Source of the DNA: an uncultured Victivallaceae bacterium
GTDB lineage: Bacteria > Verrucomicrobiota > Lentisphaeria > Victivallales > Victivallaceae
DNA length: 13,868 bases
Assembly (NCBI GenBank): GCA_934663655.1
Contig: CAKUKT010000031.1
Location: 1 to 13,868, forward strand
Direction: 5' to 3'
In this document: positions 1 through 6,495 of the stretch, piece after piece
How positions within the stretch are numbered: the stretch's first letter is position 1
How the letters are laid out: the number at the start of each line of letters is the position of its first letter
The notes under the pieces: generated by a model
What the model was told of the DNA's origin: nothing
Seen by the model: the letters and a program-made list of their open reading frames with translations, nothing else
Databases searched by the model: none
Position numbers and translations under genes: made by a program

Positions 1-455
1 TGACCACGGCGGATGGCGGCTGTTTTATTGCCGATTCTCCCGGTGACGGGATTTCCGGGCGGATCAAGCCGGGAGTGGCGTTGCGCCGCCGGGTGTTGGC
101 AGGTTTTGCGGGTATGGCGGCATTGAGCGGTGATCTGGGAACATTGAAAAGCATTATCCGGCTCAGTGCCAGGCACAGCGTTGACGGTATGACGTTGACG
201 ACCATGCAGAAGGATACGCGGATTGAATTTCTGGTTTCACCGGACGGAGCGCAGCTGCGGGAAATGAATATCTCCGCTCCCGGCCGGGGAGTGCTGAACA
301 TCATGTTTACCGCCTGGGAACCGGATTTTCCTGGCGATCGGGGGCTTTTCTCGCCGCCGGAGGGAGTGGTTCGCCGGGAGGTGCCGGAGGCAGAAGTCAG
401 GGCGGCGGTGGCGGCGGTGGTTAACGCCATATTCACCGCAGCGGGGGTGAGATGA
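1..455 (+). CDS. C-terminal part of an unrecognised protein (5' end outside the window)
   Basis: The frame ending in TGA at 453-455 is open back to base 3, so about 150 codons are visible and the true start probably lies upstream. A GTG at 75 could be an internal start, but nothing favours it. I do not recognise the family. The visible part begins with a Gly-rich stretch (ADGGCFIADSPGDG). It then has a basic segment followed by a small-residue stretch (RRRVLAGFAGMAALSGDLG), then alternating polar and hydrophobic residues suggestive of beta strands (DGMTLTTMQKDTRIEFLV), and an Ala/Val-rich C-terminal helix. No catalytic motif is evident. Its stop overlaps the start of the next gene as ATGA (452-455), so the two are probably co-transcribed and translationally coupled. 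A periplasmic LolA-like fold could be imagined from the strand pattern and the secreted neighbour, but this is a guess. Confidence 0.6.
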   Translation, partial: TTADGGCFIADSPGDGISGRIKPGVALRRRVLAGFAGMAALSGDLGTLKSIIRLSARHSVDGMTLTTMQKDTRIEFLVSPDGAQLREMNISAPGRGVLNIMFTAWEPDFPGDRGLFSPPEGVVRREVPEAEVRAAVAAVVNAIFTAAGVR

Positions 456-1630
456 AAAAGTTTGTACTGATCTGGCTGCTGTTCGGGCAGTTGTTTTTGT
501 CATTGGCCGCCCAGTCTGCTTTGCCGGGGGTGGAGATCCGGCGGGAGGTTTCGGGGGGATGGCTCGGCGTGGTTGCCGGGGGGCAACGGTTGCTCTGTGT
601 TTCCGGTTCCCCGGAGTCGATGGGGGCCACGCATGGAGTGCTGCTCGGAAAGGAGGTCGCCGCGACGGTTGACCGGATTCATCTGATGGCGGCCGCCTAC
701 AGTGTTTCGCGTAACGAATGGTTCTACGACCGGATCCGCGAGGTTGAACGCCGGGGAGCTCCGTTTGTTCCTCCCGAATATCTGCGCGAATGTGACGCAA
801 TGAGCGTGGCGGCCGGGATCTCCGTTGCGGAAGGTCGGGCGGTGAATTTTTTCCCGGAAATTTTTCACTGTTCCGGCCTCGCCGTGCGCGGACGTGCCTC
901 CGCCGACGGTCGGGTCCGGCACGTCCGGGTGCTCGACTATCTGCGCGACATCGGACTTCAGGAATCCGCGGTGGTCACGGTATATGTGCCGGATGAGAAA
1001 CTCGCCTGGGTCAGCGTCGGTTACGCTGGATTCATCGGTACGGTCACCGCGATGAACGAGGCCGGCGTGGTGATGGGGGAGATGGGAGGTGGTGGTGAAG
1101 GTCGATGGGACGGCATCCCGATGAGTTTTCTGATGCGGCTGGTGATGGAGGAGTGTTCGAGCGTCGCCGAAGCGCTGACACTGCTGAAGTGTCTGCCGCA
1201 TACCTGTGAATACTACTATCTGCTTTCGGATCGGACCGGAGATATGGCGGCGGTCATCGCCCGAGCCGGAGAACCCCTGCAGATCGTTCGGCCCGGGGAA
1301 AAACATCCCCTGCTGCCGGCGGCATACGCGGATGTGGTATATATTTCCGGGGGAGAGCGGTTAAACCACCTTTCGGAGCGGATCGCCGCGAATTACGGTC
1401 GGATCGACCTTGACGTGCTCCGGGAGATGATTCGGCGTCCGGTGGCGATGAAATCCAATCTCCACAATGCGATTTTTGAACCGGAAACACTTGACTTTTA
1501 CTGGAGTAACGCCGGCCGTAATACTCCTGCCTGCGACGAACCCTATGCGACGCTGAATCTGCGCAAAGTGGTCGATTTTGAACGCCAACGTATTCTGGAA
1601 AGGAAAACCATTCTCCATGATGTTTTTTGA
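452..1630 (+). CDS. Predicted secreted C45-family (AAT-type) Ntn acyltransferase/hydrolase
   Basis: This 392-aa protein opens with a signal peptide: basic KK, a hydrophobic core of residues 4-19, and a likely cleavage near AAQSA (20-23). The body matches the acyl-CoA:6-aminopenicillanate acyltransferase/choloylglycine-hydrolase-like group of N-terminal nucleophile enzymes. The expected nucleophile is Cys140 in FHCSGLAVRG, followed by RVLDY (159-163) and MNEAGVVMGE (201-210), which fit the usual post-nucleophile landmarks. In characterised family members the precursor cleaves itself in front of this Cys and the new amino terminus attacks an amide or ester. Family members cleave or transfer acyl groups from beta-lactams, bile salts or N-acyl amides; the substrate here cannot be read from sequence. 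Export suggests a periplasmic or surface role. The start is favoured by a GGGGGTGAG ribosome site and the ATGA overlap with the gene before. The 3' end overlaps rfbC by 14 nt. Confidence 0.8.
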   Translation: MKKFVLIWLLFGQLFLSLAAQSALPGVEIRREVSGGWLGVVAGGQRLLCVSGSPESMGATHGVLLGKEVAATVDRIHLMAAAYSVSRNEWFYDRIREVERRGAPFVPPEYLRECDAMSVAAGISVAEGRAVNFFPEIFHCSGLAVRGRASADGRVRHVRVLDYLRDIGLQESAVVTVYVPDEKLAWVSVGYAGFIGTVTAMNEAGVVMGEMGGGGEGRWDGIPMSFLMRLVMEECSSVAEALTLLKCLPHTCEYYYLLSDRTGDMAAVIARAGEPLQIVRPGEKHPLLPAAYADVVYISGGERLNHLSERIAANYGRIDLDVLREMIRRPVAMKSNLHNAIFEPETLDFYWSNAGRNTPACDEPYATLNLRKVVDFERQRILERKTILHDVF

Positions 1631-2189
1631 GACCGAACTCCCGGGAGTGGTGTTGATCGAGCCGAAGATTTTCGGGGATCACCGCGGTTACTTCTTTGAA
1701 TGCTACCAGCGGGAGCGTTATGTGAAGGCCGGTATCACTGCGGAGTTCATTCAGGATAACGAATCGAAATCCTCTTACGGGGTGGTGCGCGGACTTCATT
1801 TCCAGATTGCTCCCTATACCCAGGCCAAACTGGTCCGGGTGATCTCCGGACGGGTGCTGGATGTGGTGGTGGATGTCCGGCGCAATTCGCCGACTTTCGG
1901 GCGCCACGTCGCGGTCGAACTTACCGGTGAGAACAAACGCCAGCTCTATGTTCCGCGTGGTTTTGCGCACGGTTTCGCGGTGCTCTCCGCGGAGGCGGTT
2001 TTCGCTTACAAGTGCGACAATTTCTACGCTCCTGAGTGCGAACGCGGCATCGCTTTCAACGATCCCGTGCTCGGCATCGACTGGGGAGTGCCGGAAGCGG
2101 AGATGGTGCTCTCGGAACGGGATCTCAGGCTTCCGCCGCTGGACAGGGCGGAATTGTTTGACATCAACGATCCCGGTTATCTGCGCTGA
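1617..2189 (+). CDS. rfbC: dTDP-4-dehydrorhamnose 3,5-epimerase
   Basis: RfbC/RmlC is a cytoplasmic cupin enzyme that epimerises C3 and C5 of dTDP-4-keto-6-deoxyglucose on the way to dTDP-L-rhamnose, a sugar donor for O-antigen and other surface glycans. The 190-aa length is typical. Visible landmarks are FGDHRGYFFE (19-28), the substrate and catalytic segment VVRGLHFQ with Arg59 and His61, the QAKLVRVISG strand (69-78), YVPRGFAHGFAVLS (111-124), and Tyr131 in the position of the catalytic acid, followed by the NDPVLGIDW signature (148-156). I place the start at the ATG of 1617; ATG at 1620 is equally possible, and an upstream TTG at 1578 would add 13 residues not seen in the family. A weak AAGGA lies at 1600-1604. 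No rfbA, rfbB or rfbD is nearby, so it stands apart from the other rhamnose genes within this window. Confidence 0.95.
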   Translation: MMFFETELPGVVLIEPKIFGDHRGYFFECYQRERYVKAGITAEFIQDNESKSSYGVVRGLHFQIAPYTQAKLVRVISGRVLDVVVDVRRNSPTFGRHVAVELTGENKRQLYVPRGFAHGFAVLSAEAVFAYKCDNFYAPECERGIAFNDPVLGIDWGVPEAEMVLSERDLRLPPLDRAELFDINDPGYLR

Positions 2190-2256
2190 ACCGGTGAGCA
2201 AGATGCCGGGGTAGCGCGGGGCCCATGGTGGCCGCCGCCTGACCCGGGAGGAGAAT
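2190..2256. other. Convergent intergenic spacer with weak inverted repeats
   Basis: This is the gap between the tail-to-tail ends of rfbC and tsaC. It holds a short GGCC stem (2220-2223 with 2230-2233, loop 2224-2229) nested inside a CCGGG/CCCGG pair (2206-2210 with 2243-2247). Together these could form a GC-rich stem for transcripts from either side, but neither strand has the U-tract of a classical intrinsic terminator. A purine-rich GGGAGGAG at 2245-2252 resembles a ribosome site on the plus strand, but no suitable start codon follows it. Termination here is plausible from position alone. Confidence 0.3.
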
Positions 2257-2835
2257 TTATTCGATTACCAGCGCGCCCTGGCGGAGAATCCGGGGTTCCG
2301 CGCCGGTCGCGTCAACCACTGTCGAGGCTGCCGCTCCGGGCGGCAGTTCCCCGCCGTCGACGGCGAGATCGACGTCGCCGTCAAGCTGGGCGAGGGCGTC
2401 GGCGACATCGCGTGCATCCGGGTGCCCGGAACGGTTGGCGCTGGTCTGATAGAGCGGTTCTCCCACCATTGCGAGCAATTCGGTTAGAAACGGATGGTCG
2501 GGTATCCGGAAGCCGATAGTGTCGCCGCTGGTGGTGGGAGCGATCAGAGTCAGTGGTCCGGGGCAGTAGCGGGCCGCGAGTTTTTCCGGAAGTCCATCAA
2601 GGATTACTCCGAAGTCCCGGAGGATTCGCCAGTCGCCGACGAACCATCCCAGGCGTTTACTTCCAGAGCGGTGTTTCAGTTCATAGATCCGTTCCGCTGC
2701 TTCCCGGTCGGACGAACGCGCCACCAGCCCGTAGACGGTTTCGGTCGGTACCAGCACCACCGCTCCGGGGCGGCGCAACGCGGCCGCGGCGGCGGCCGCC
2801 GCCTCCGGTTCACTAACGTTGATTAGCTGCGGCAT
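2257..2835 (-). CDS. tsaC: L-threonylcarbamoyladenylate synthase (TsaC/Sua5/YrdC family)
   Basis: The family condenses threonine, bicarbonate and ATP to threonylcarbamoyl-AMP, the activated intermediate that the TsaB/TsaD machinery transfers to A37 of ANN-decoding tRNAs (t6A). The 192 aa form a single YrdC domain, the short TsaC form without the Sua5 C-terminal domain. Seen in order: VPTETVYGL (29-37), K54-H-R56, PGPLTLIAP (92-100), IGFRIPDHP (107-115), TSANRSG (131-137), and ASTVVD (170-175). The stretch after the KxR motif reads SGSKRLG instead of the more usual RPxxNPL-like sequence, so the ATP-site loop is somewhat divergent. An eight-Ala run (12-19) lies in the first helix. The ATG lies 5 nt past the stop of the symporter gene, so it is the last gene of the pyrH transcription unit. 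Confidence 0.92.
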   Translation of the reverse strand: MPQLINVSEPEAAAAAAAALRRPGAVVLVPTETVYGLVARSSDREAAERIYELKHRSGSKRLGWFVGDWRILRDFGVILDGLPEKLAARYCPGPLTLIAPTTSGDTIGFRIPDHPFLTELLAMVGEPLYQTSANRSGHPDARDVADALAQLDGDVDLAVDGGELPPGAAASTVVDATGAEPRILRQGALVIE

Positions 2836-2840
2836 CGGGG

Positions 2841-4415
2841 TTATTCTCCGTTCTCTTCGCCGGAAACCATCGCCGCGGTCAGCTTTTCTCCGGCCAGGCA
2901 GAAGAGGAAGGTCAGCACCCCGGAGGCAAAACCGTAGACTGCACCGCAGGTGAGATTGCGTTCAAATTCCGGACTGTTCATCAGTTCGACGAACTCCATT
3001 CCCGAACCGGCGGAGAAGATGAAGGTATAACCGATCCACACCACCGTCGAAACCAGCATCGTCGCCCAGCCGGCCGCCTTGCCGGCGCCCCGAATGTAGA
3101 GCGCGGTAACCACCGGAACGAACACAATTACCAGCTGGGAAGCCCAGCTGTTGATCATCAATTTGTATATGCTTTCAACCCGGATGGCGAAGAACAATCC
3201 CACCACCGTGAGCAGCAACGTGGAGAGCCGGGTGCTCAGCAGCAGATGTTTTTCCTTGATCTGCGGCCACAACGCGCCGATCACATTTTTACAGAGCAGC
3301 GATGAACCGGCGAGCAGCGAACTGTCGGCCGAACTCATGATCGCCGCAATCAGCGCCGAGAGGAAAAACGTCAACAGTATCGGATGCATATTGCCGAGTA
3401 CGACCATCGCCATGCGCGGCAGTACCTGATCGTCGAGTTCGCCGCCGGCGGCGGTCATCATTTCGGCGGTGATGCCGTATTGCGGGAGCACCAGCCGGGC
3501 GGCGAAACCGATAGTGATCGGGATCAAACCGATCATCAGGTAGAAGAAGCCGCTCATCACCGAACTCGCAACCGCAATCCCTCCGGTCTTGCTCGACAGC
3601 GAACGCTGCACGAGATCCTGCCCGACCGAACACCCGAGGCCCATGATGATCCAGCTGCCGATGTAGAACACCAGGTCGTTGAAGTTGCCTCCCGTCGGAG
3701 GGGCCAGCGAAATGTCCGCCGTCGAAATCGAATTGATCAGCACCTCCCGGCCGCCGGCCATATCGACTGCGCCCGGCACGAGCAGAATCAGTCCGAAGAT
3801 GATCAGCGTCACCTGAACGATATCGGTGAGGGTGACCGCCCACATGCCGCCGGCGAAGGTGTAGATCACCACTACCGCGGTGCCGATCAGAGTGCCGAGG
3901 TTGGTGTCCAGTCCGGTCAGCACGTTGAGGATGATTCCGATGCCGCGGAGCTGAGCTCCGAGCCAGCCGATGTATACCGGCAGCATCCACAGCGAGGCGT
4001 AGGCGCCGCAGCCGCGGCCGTATTTACGTTCGATAATGTCGGTGACGGTCATGCAGCCCGCCTTGCGCAGCATCCCGACGATGAAAACCCCCGCGATCAG
4101 CAGACTGACCGAAGCGGCGAAGGGGTCGGCGATGACGGCGGGTACGCCGTCGCTGTAGACCTTGGCCGCCACTCCCATGCTCGAACCCGCACCGAACCAG
4201 GTCGCCAGCAGCGTCGCCGTCGCCATCCACAGCGGCAACCGGCGGCCGGCAACCAGAAAATCACTCATCTTTTTGATGCGTCTGCTCGACCAGAAACCGA
4301 TGGCGAGCATCGCCAGCAGATAAATCCCAATGCCGCACCAGAGCATGTAAATCGCCTGTCGCGACAGGCCGAATGAAGCCGCGGCTGCGACGCCGACTGC
4401 AGAAAATTGATCCAT
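2841..4415 (-). CDS. Sodium:solute symporter (SSS family) of unknown substrate
   Basis: This 524-aa integral membrane protein belongs to the Na+/solute symporter family (LeuT fold; PutP and SGLT relatives), which drives uptake of small solutes with the sodium gradient. A hydrophobic first segment (about 22-42) is followed by the TM1-like segment WMATATLLATWFGAGSSMG (63-81), a GCMTVTDIIERKYG loop (120-133), GAQLRGIGIILN (153-164), FAGGMWAVTLTDIVQ (187-201), the GQDLVQRSLSSKT loop (265-277), and SSADSSLLAGSS (361-372), where the Na2 sodium-site serines of the family lie. About 13 membrane spans are expected. The frame is open to 4583, but the extra 56 codons overlap pyrH and look like its shadow. 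The ATG at 4415 is preceded by GGGGA and starts at the family's expected point. Substrate cannot be assigned. It sits 43 nt after pyrH and 5 nt before tsaC. Confidence 0.9.
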   Translation of the reverse strand: MDQFSAVGVAAAASFGLSRQAIYMLWCGIGIYLLAMLAIGFWSSRRIKKMSDFLVAGRRLPLWMATATLLATWFGAGSSMGVAAKVYSDGVPAVIADPFAASVSLLIAGVFIVGMLRKAGCMTVTDIIERKYGRGCGAYASLWMLPVYIGWLGAQLRGIGIILNVLTGLDTNLGTLIGTAVVVIYTFAGGMWAVTLTDIVQVTLIIFGLILLVPGAVDMAGGREVLINSISTADISLAPPTGGNFNDLVFYIGSWIIMGLGCSVGQDLVQRSLSSKTGGIAVASSVMSGFFYLMIGLIPITIGFAARLVLPQYGITAEMMTAAGGELDDQVLPRMAMVVLGNMHPILLTFFLSALIAAIMSSADSSLLAGSSLLCKNVIGALWPQIKEKHLLLSTRLSTLLLTVVGLFFAIRVESIYKLMINSWASQLVIVFVPVVTALYIRGAGKAAGWATMLVSTVVWIGYTFIFSAGSGMEFVELMNSPEFERNLTCGAVYGFASGVLTFLFCLAGEKLTAAMVSGEENGE

Positions 4416-4458
4416 GAAACCTGTTCCCCGGATGGTTGTCGGACTGATGTCGCGGCGG

Positions 4459-5178
4459 TTAACTGATGATGGTACCGGCGGAGGTGTCTCCGGAGAGCAC
4501 CCGCTCCATACTTCCCGGGTCCGAGAAGTTGAAGACCACGATCGGCAGGTCGTTGTCCCGGCAGAGTGAAAACGCCGCCGCATCCATCACCTGGAGGTGG
4601 AGTTCGAGTGCCTCGTCAAAGGAGAGTTCGTCGAAACGGCGGGCCGAGGGATCCTTGAAGGGATCGGCGGAATAGACTCCGTCCACCTTGGTGGCCTTGA
4701 GCACCGCGTCGCAGTCGGTTTCAAGCGCCCGGAGCACCGCGGCGGTGTCGGTGGTGAAAAACGGCGAACCGGTGCCGCCGGCGAAAATCACCACCTGGCC
4801 GGATTCGAGTGCATGAATCGCCGTATCGCGATTGAAACGTTCGGCCATCGGCTCCATGCCGACGGCGCTCTGAACCCGGGCGATAATTCCCGCTTCGGAG
4901 AAATATTCCTTGAGCGCCAGCGCGTTCATGGTGGTGGCGAGCATCCCCATGTAGTCGGCGTTCACGCGGTTCATGCCGCGCTGTTCGCCGACGGCTCCCC
5001 GCCAGAGATTGCCGGCGCCCACGACGACGGCGATTTCAACTCCGGAGTCGAGCGCCGGTTTTATGCGCCCGACGATATCGCGGATGGCGGCGGCCTCGTA
5101 ACCCGCGGGCTGGGCGCCCTTGAGCGCCTCCCCGCTGAGTTTGAGCAGCACCCGGTTGAAACGCAGGGAATTGTTCAT
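4459..5178 (-). CDS. pyrH: UMP kinase
   Basis: PyrH phosphorylates UMP to UDP with ATP. It is a hexameric cytoplasmic enzyme of the amino-acid-kinase fold, normally activated by GTP and inhibited by UTP. At 239 aa it is full length. Landmarks are LLKLSGEAL (11-19), GAGNLWRG (54-61), the MGMLATTMNALAL helix (78-90), RDTAIHAL and VVIFAGGTGSPFFTTDTAA (129-147), KATKVDGVYSADP (161-173), and MDAAAFSLCRDNDLPIVVFN. The usual GGGN glycine motif reads GAGN. Two ATGs lie six bases apart (5184 and 5178). The GGAG at 5186-5189 is 1 nt from the first and 7 nt from the second, so I choose 5178. In many bacteria pyrH sits between tsf and frr; here it instead leads a unit with a symporter and tsaC, downstream of its own promoter. 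Confidence 0.95.
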   Translation of the reverse strand: MNNSLRFNRVLLKLSGEALKGAQPAGYEAAAIRDIVGRIKPALDSGVEIAVVVGAGNLWRGAVGEQRGMNRVNADYMGMLATTMNALALKEYFSEAGIIARVQSAVGMEPMAERFNRDTAIHALESGQVVIFAGGTGSPFFTTDTAAVLRALETDCDAVLKATKVDGVYSADPFKDPSARRFDELSFDEALELHLQVMDAAAFSLCRDNDLPIVVFNFSDPGSMERVLSGDTSAGTIIS

Positions 5179-5184
5179 AGACAT

Positions 5185-5309
5185 TCTCCAACTTTTTTCG
5201 CATTAAGCGTTATGGTAAAACGACGACAATCCCGGATTGTTCCGGCGTTTCTCCCGGCTGGAGAGGCGCCGCGCCGGATCGGGCGCGGGATATTTCATTC
5301 CGGGGCAAT
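5185..5309 (-). promoter_or_regulatory. Structured 5' leader of the pyrH transcript
   Basis: Counting from about 7 nt past the -10 box, the pyrH message would carry a leader of roughly 125 nt. Two perfect stems can be read from the bases. CGCGCC/GGCGCG (5270-5275 with 5282-5287, 6-nt loop) lies near the 5' end. ACAATC/GATTGT (5226-5231 with 5235-5240, 3-nt loop) lies closer to the gene, followed on the minus strand by a short UUUU (5217-5220). A weaker CTC(T)CC/GGGAG pairing with one bulge lies between them. I do not recognise a known riboswitch or a pyrimidine-attenuator consensus. The U run is too short for a strong terminator, so a regulatory role is only suggested. Confidence 0.35.
5186..5189 (-). 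promoter_or_regulatory. Ribosome binding site that decides the pyrH start
   Basis: On the minus strand the sequence reads TTGGAGAATGTCTATG. GGAG leaves only 1 nt before the first ATG (5184) but a normal 7-nt spacer before the second (5178). The second is therefore the likelier initiation codon, removing Met-Ser from the longer reading. Confidence 0.6.
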
Positions 5310-5338
5310 AATATAACATATAAACTGCGTTTAGACAA
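5310..5338 (-). promoter_or_regulatory. Sigma70-type extended -10 promoter for pyrH
   Basis: On the minus strand there is a -35 box TTGTCT (5333-5338; 4 of 6 consensus bases). A spacer of exactly 17 nt follows, then a -10 box TATATT (5310-5315; 5 of 6). TGT stands directly in front of the -10 box, giving an extended -10 TGn. The predicted transcription start is near 5303. This is the only well-formed promoter I can see in the divergent region, and its orientation fits pyrH, the symporter and tsaC as one transcript. Confidence 0.65.
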
Positions 5339-5462
5339 CAAAAAAAACGGCATGAGGCTGTTTTTATTGAAAAAAAGGTGTATATTAAGCAAAAGAGATT
5401 CCGACCTGAGACGCCGGAATCCATTCCAACAGTGTCAAGGCAAAAGTCAAACGGTTCAGTGT
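5339..5462. other. AT-rich divergent region upstream of the oxidoreductase/MEP genes
   Basis: This is the plus-strand half of the divergent intergenic region. It contains an A tract (about 5340-5347), a T tract (5361-5365), a second A tract (5370-5376) and a TATATT at 5381-5386 that could be a -10 box. The bases at the matching -35 distance (CTGTTT, 5358-5363) match poorly. A plus-strand promoter for the downstream genes must be here or overlap the pyrH promoter, but I cannot place it firmly. The frame of the oxidoreductase is open back to an ATG at 5352, but the extra 37 residues are basic, low in family character and not preceded by a ribosome site. Confidence 0.4.
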
Positions 5463-6479
5463 ATGGAAAATATGCCCAAACTCAAGGTCGGTGTTATCGG
5501 CGTCGGCGCGCTTGGTCGGCATCACGCCCGGTTGTACGCTCAGAGTCCCAATGCCGAAGTGGTCGGTATCTACGATGTTCAGCCCGAAACCGCCGCCCGG
5601 GTCGGCGCGGAATTTTCGCTGCCGGTTTTCAACGATTGGCAGGAACTCGCCGAGAAGTGTGACGCATTCAGTGTCGCCGTGCCGGCGAATTTCCATGCCC
5701 GCACCACGATCCCGCTGCTTGAAATGGGCAAACATGTGCTGGTTGAGAAACCGCTGGCCTCCAATCTCGCCGAGGGTGAGGCGATGGTGGCCGCCGCCAG
5801 AAAGGCCGGAGTGGTTTTCGGGGTCGGCCATGTTGAGCGTTTCAATCCGGCGATGGACTTCCTGCAGAAATATTCCGCCGCCACCCGCTTCATCGAAGCC
5901 CACCGACTGGCGCAGTATCCGCCGCCGCGCCCCGGACTGCCGCGCCGCGGCACCGAAGTCAGTGTCGTGCTCGATCTGATGATTCACGACATCGATCTGG
6001 TGTTGACCATGGTCAATGCCGAGGTGGAGAGGTTTGATGTGGTCGGTATTCCGGTGTTGAGTTCCACCGAGGACATCGTCAATGCGCGGATTAAATTCGT
6101 CAACGGCAGTTGTGCCAGTCTCACCGCCAGCCGGGTCAGCCAGGAACCGTTGCGCCGTTTCCGGGTGTTCCAGGAGGACTGTTATATTTCGATGGATTAC
6201 GGGCGCCATTTCGGCATGGTGCTCAAGCGCAACCGGATCGGGCTGGCCAGAAAAGACGTCAATCTCGACGAAAAAAATGCGCTTGCCGCCGAACTGGAGG
6301 ATTTCATCTCCGCGGTCAACCGTACCCGGGAGAGCGGCCAGCTTTGTGAACCCCGGGTTTCCGGAGCGCAGGGGCTCCGGGCGTTGAAACTGGCGGTGGA
6401 GATCGAGGCCGAGGCGCGGCGTTACAACGATCACTACGGGTTCAAGTTTGCTCCGTGCACTCCGGACGAACTCAACTGA
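5463..6479 (+). CDS. Gfo/Idh/MocA-family oxidoreductase, GnnA-like (possible UDP-GlcNAc 3-dehydrogenase)
   Basis: This 338-aa NAD(P)-dependent sugar oxidoreductase has the Rossmann motif VGVIGVGALGRHH (9-21), the acidic strand end VVGIYD (33-38), the family EKPLA motif (95-99), and the catalytic DLMIHDIDL with Asp171, His175 and Asp176. The segments GHVERFNPA (122-130), VVLDLMIHDIDL, TASRVS (221-226) and RVFQEDCYISMDY (234-246) resemble the subfamily commonly encoded beside lipid A genes. That subfamily includes GnnA, which oxidises the 3-OH of UDP-GlcNAc for 2,3-diamino-sugar lipid A. No lpx gene or GnnB-type aminotransferase lies in the window, so the specific substrate is inferred. Start choice: ATG 5463 or ATG 5472 (MPKLKVGV, with GGAAAA before it); both begin just before the Rossmann fold. 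It lies 16 nt upstream of ispE and probably heads that operon. Confidence 0.85.
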   Translation: MENMPKLKVGVIGVGALGRHHARLYAQSPNAEVVGIYDVQPETAARVGAEFSLPVFNDWQELAEKCDAFSVAVPANFHARTTIPLLEMGKHVLVEKPLASNLAEGEAMVAAARKAGVVFGVGHVERFNPAMDFLQKYSAATRFIEAHRLAQYPPPRPGLPRRGTEVSVVLDLMIHDIDLVLTMVNAEVERFDVVGIPVLSSTEDIVNARIKFVNGSCASLTASRVSQEPLRRFRVFQEDCYISMDYGRHFGMVLKRNRIGLARKDVNLDEKNALAAELEDFISAVNRTRESGQLCEPRVSGAQGLRALKLAVEIEAEARRYNDHYGFKFAPCTPDELN

Positions 6480-6495
6480 ACGGGGGGATTCCGGC

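Noticed and set aside
2245..2252. GGGAGGAG resembling a plus-strand ribosome binding site after rfbC
   Set aside because: No start codon at a suitable distance and only shadow frames follow opposite tsaC.
4416..4583. 56-codon N-terminal extension of the symporter into pyrH
   Set aside because: It overlaps the end of pyrH in another frame and has no family similarity; the ATG at 4415 is a better start.
5367..5386. Possible plus-strand promoter using TTGAAA and TATATT
   Set aside because: The two boxes are only 8 nt apart, far too close for a sigma70 promoter; no better -35 match was found for TATATT.
5352..5462. 37-codon N-terminal extension of the oxidoreductase
   Set aside because: Basic sequence unlike the family, in the AT-rich regulatory region and without a ribosome site. 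The Rossmann fold starts right after the ATGs at 5463 and 5472.
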